Source of the DNA: Lycorma delicatula
Lineage: Eukaryota > Arthropoda > Insecta > Hemiptera > Fulgoridae
Length of the DNA stretch: 64,000 bases
Direction: 5' to 3'
Assembly: GCF_047948215.1 (NCBI RefSeq)
Contig: NC_134456.1
Span: forward strand, 53,475,459-53,539,458
The position numbers and the translations under genes are program-made. The notes under the pieces were generated by a model that ran no database searches, had not been told where the DNA came from, and saw nothing but the letters and a program-made list of their open reading frames with translations. Positions 61,166-64,000 of this stretch are shown piece by piece. Every line of letters starts with the position of its first letter. Position 1 is the stretch's first letter.

Positions 61166-63861
61166 AATACTTTTTAGACTACCTATTTTATTGGTACTGA
61201 TAACAAAATTAAAATTAATATGTTAAATAAATATTTTTTTTTCCTTTTATAACAGCAATCGAATCGCTAAGAAAATAATTGATTATACCATGTTTAATAA
61301 AATATTAATCAAATTGATAAACTTAATTATAATGAAAAATGTTTAATAAGATGAATAAAAATCTTTGACGATTTCAAATTTAAAAACAGGGAGCAAAATT
61401 CATTACAATTCAGTTACAGAGATTTATATTACCGCTTACATGGAATATAATTTTTAACGACTTTGACGATAACAGTTGTAGATTTCGGTAATATTTATTT
61501 GACGTTTAGATTTACTGAAAGATTCACACCGAAGGATCTAAAAGTCATTAATAATTCACGTTGCACGTTGAGGATTTAAAAAGGATTGTTGTATAAAGGT
61601 AAGAAAAAGATGGAAAACTGTAAAATCTTTCTCGATATTGAAGTTATAGAATAAGTGATTGTCATACAAAAAAATCTTAATTTTCTTTTCTAAATAGAAA
61701 ATTTTTTTTAATTAAAAATGTAAAAAATAAAATTTACTTCTATATAAGATATTTTTATATACTAGTTTATATTTTTTTCATACAAACATACCAATTTCAA
61801 AGGCATATCTTCATATCCCCTGGCCAAAGTTTTTTCATTATCGATAGATAACCTTTTATAGTCATACTTTACTAATACGCGTATGTAGTTTGGCCGAATA
61901 ATTTGTTACGTAAATTTTATTTAAATATTATCATGCATTATGTAATTTTAAATCTGGATCTTGTATGCAGGTTTGTAATCGTCAATGTCATTTTATTCGT
62001 TACCACATTTTCTTAAATCTTTTAGTTTTTTAGTAGTTTTATCAGTAGATATTTTAAACGAGTAAAATTTGGCTGAATTCGGGGATAAATTCTGCAGCTA
62101 TATTACCGCTGTAATCGTCTTTAAATTTTCTTAATACTTTTTTGTTTTTCATAGTTAACAAGTTGTTTAGACTAATCTAAAGTATAAAAATGATCAAACA
62201 TTCCTTCTCTTGTCAAAATATTTTTTGAATTGGTTTATTCCGAATTTATGAACCAGTGACTGCAAAGAATTTTTTAAAAATACCGGAGTTTATATTAAAA
62301 AAAATTGTTTCCTAGAGATTAATTTAATACACTTACTCAGTTTTAAATGTCAATTTGGTAATAATAGAGTGCAACTTATTCAAGTAAATACCTTACATCA
62401 CGTAATAGATCAAAATAAATTACTGTGAAAGAAAAATATAGATTATGAAATCGAAATAATATTTCATAATTTTAAATTTCTTAAAAATAGACCTACACAA
62501 AATACAATTCAATCAATATATTATTATTATTTTGTATTGTATTAAAAAAAAAAAACATTCTTAAATTATTTCAAAAATATGAAATCCTGATTTATTAACT
62601 AAACAGAATTTACTTCCAGAAATAAAAGTAGTCAAAAATAATTATATTGGAAACTTTAAATATAGAATAACATTTATTAATAGAACATTTATTAATCCTA
62701 TCTAAATATAGGAAGGCATTTATTAATAGAATAATATAGTAAAACGTTTAAAACTTAAGAAAAATAATGTTGAAATTTAGAAAAAGAGAAATCGTTTACA
62801 ATTTACGCAAGAATTCAGTAATTTTAATAAAAAACAAGAAAGGCAAACCCTAGTTTAAAAAAATAGAGGTGGGGCAAAAATATAGTTTACTCCCATTGCT
62901 CTTTAAATTTTATACAAAGAAATGATAAAAAATTTGAAAAACAAATTTTATTGTGGGGTAACTATCAAAGAAGAGAAAATGAAAGACGTTAAGATTTCCT
63001 AAAGGTATTGCGTTTTTATTTTTGAAGAAAAATAAAAATGAGTTTGAAGACATGCTGAATGACTGAAGTTATGGTTGGAAAGAATGTTTAGTCTGAAAAA
63101 AATAAATAAAACAAAAATGGATAATGAAGAATTAATCTTAAGGTATGAAATAAATTTGAAAATCACATTTTGTTATTATTACATAAAATACATTTTGTGT
63201 GTTAACTTATTATTAAATAATATTTATTTTATGTGTTAACATTTTATGTATTACGTAGTAATATATTTTGTTAAAATTATAAATGATGTAAAAAGAAATG
63301 AAAAATAGAGTGACGCAAACAAAAAGAGTTAATACAGAAACCAGAACTGTTAAAATTAAATATACTTTTTATTTCTTAAGAAAAATAAATGTTTAACTAT
63401 CTGTACGGAATACACCATTTTATGGGAACTAAACACGGATAATTGAAAAACTACAAAAAAGAGCTTTGATTGGTGATTTTTATTGAAAGATATTCTAAAT
63501 AAGGAATACTGAAAAGATAAAAATAAAACAGCATTAAGAAACAAATTTTTCCTAAAGGGGCTTTAAAGGATAAAAAAAAGATACTAAAAGCCAGTGAAAT
63601 CAAAAAAAAAGATACTTAATGGTACTAAAATTATTACCTAACTCTCATGAAACTTCCGAAAGATAATACGTAATACATTAAGCGCATAAAAAAATTCCCT
63701 AGTAATTGTGTTTAAAAAAAGAAATAGGCTATAATGATAAGAGAGATTTATAAAAAAAACTTTTTCAAAAAAAAATTAGGTTGATGGATCATAAATTAAG
63801 ACATCCATTTTTAGTTTGTTTAGTAACAAAATGTTACATAGATAACAAGGAATGATAAATA
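61166..63861. other. AT-rich stretch, no gene seen
   Basis: AT-rich DNA. CATTTATTAATAGAA recurs at 62670 and 62718, and ATGTGTTAACATTTTATGTA-type words around 63200-63250. No coding motif. Confidence 0.6.
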
Positions 63862-64000
63862 CCCACCGGGTTGGTCTAGTGGTGAACGCGTCTTCCGTAA
63901 TCAGCTGATTTGGAAGTCGAGAGTTCCAGCGTTCAAGTCCTACTAAAGTCAGTTATTTTTACATGTTTCTGAATACTAGATCGTGGATACCGGTGTTTTT
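63862..64000 (+). mobile_element. tRNA-derived SINE, runs off the window end
   Basis: First 139 bases of the same family as 56525-56841, with only a few differences. A box TGGTCTAGTGGTG at 63872, palindrome AATCAGCTGATTT at 63899, B box CGTTCAAGTCC at 63930, then CTAGATCGTGGATACCGG at 63976. It continues beyond the window. Confidence 0.93.

Overview
This is AT-rich eukaryotic DNA with no bacterial gene organisation. Its mobile elements point to an arthropod, almost certainly an insect: a Jockey-clade LINE, R1-clade LINE fragments, a pogo/Tigger DNA transposon, a mariner transposon and a tRNA-derived SINE. I lean towards Hemiptera because the SINE and the 0.7-kb interspersed repeat look familiar from that order, but this is recollection, not a search result. 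Almost all of the window is intergenic or intronic sequence with old, decayed repeats. No intact protein-coding gene is visible.

Layout: 1-3436 holds the 3' part of a Jockey LINE (gag end, then endonuclease and reverse transcriptase with frameshifts). 5109-7113 is a near full-length but dead pogo/Tigger element with 27-bp inverted ends and TA flanks. 8.7-10.0 kb has two unrecognised open stretches. 10.84-11.56 and 12.12-12.51 kb are inverted-repeat (MITE-like) elements. 15.3-16.1 kb is a repeat built of degenerate direct modules. 17.1-17.4, 26.9-28.2 and 41.2-41.4 kb carry three related R1-type LINE 3' ends, each with a candidate target-site duplication. 20.5-21.4 kb is a very decayed RTE-like reverse transcriptase. 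21.7-22.4 and 57.5-58.1 kb are inverted copies of one interspersed repeat. 23.2-24.9 kb is a broken copy of a zinc-motif protein family of unknown function. 29.88-30.00 kb holds four consecutive perfect hairpins. SINE copies lie at 35.2, 38.3, 56.5 and 63.9 kb. 60.3-61.2 kb is a decayed mariner transposase.

The best candidate for host-gene sequence is on the minus strand near 49.1-49.4 kb. A 25-codon first coding exon ends exactly at a consensus splice donor. A two-codon upstream ORF sits in its leader, and a perfect RFX-type X-box lies about 196 bp upstream of the start codon. Together these suggest, without proving, the 5' end of a gene, possibly a ciliary one, whose remaining exons I could not identify.

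The other long stretches are AT-rich with microsatellites and no gene that I can support; each is listed with what it holds.
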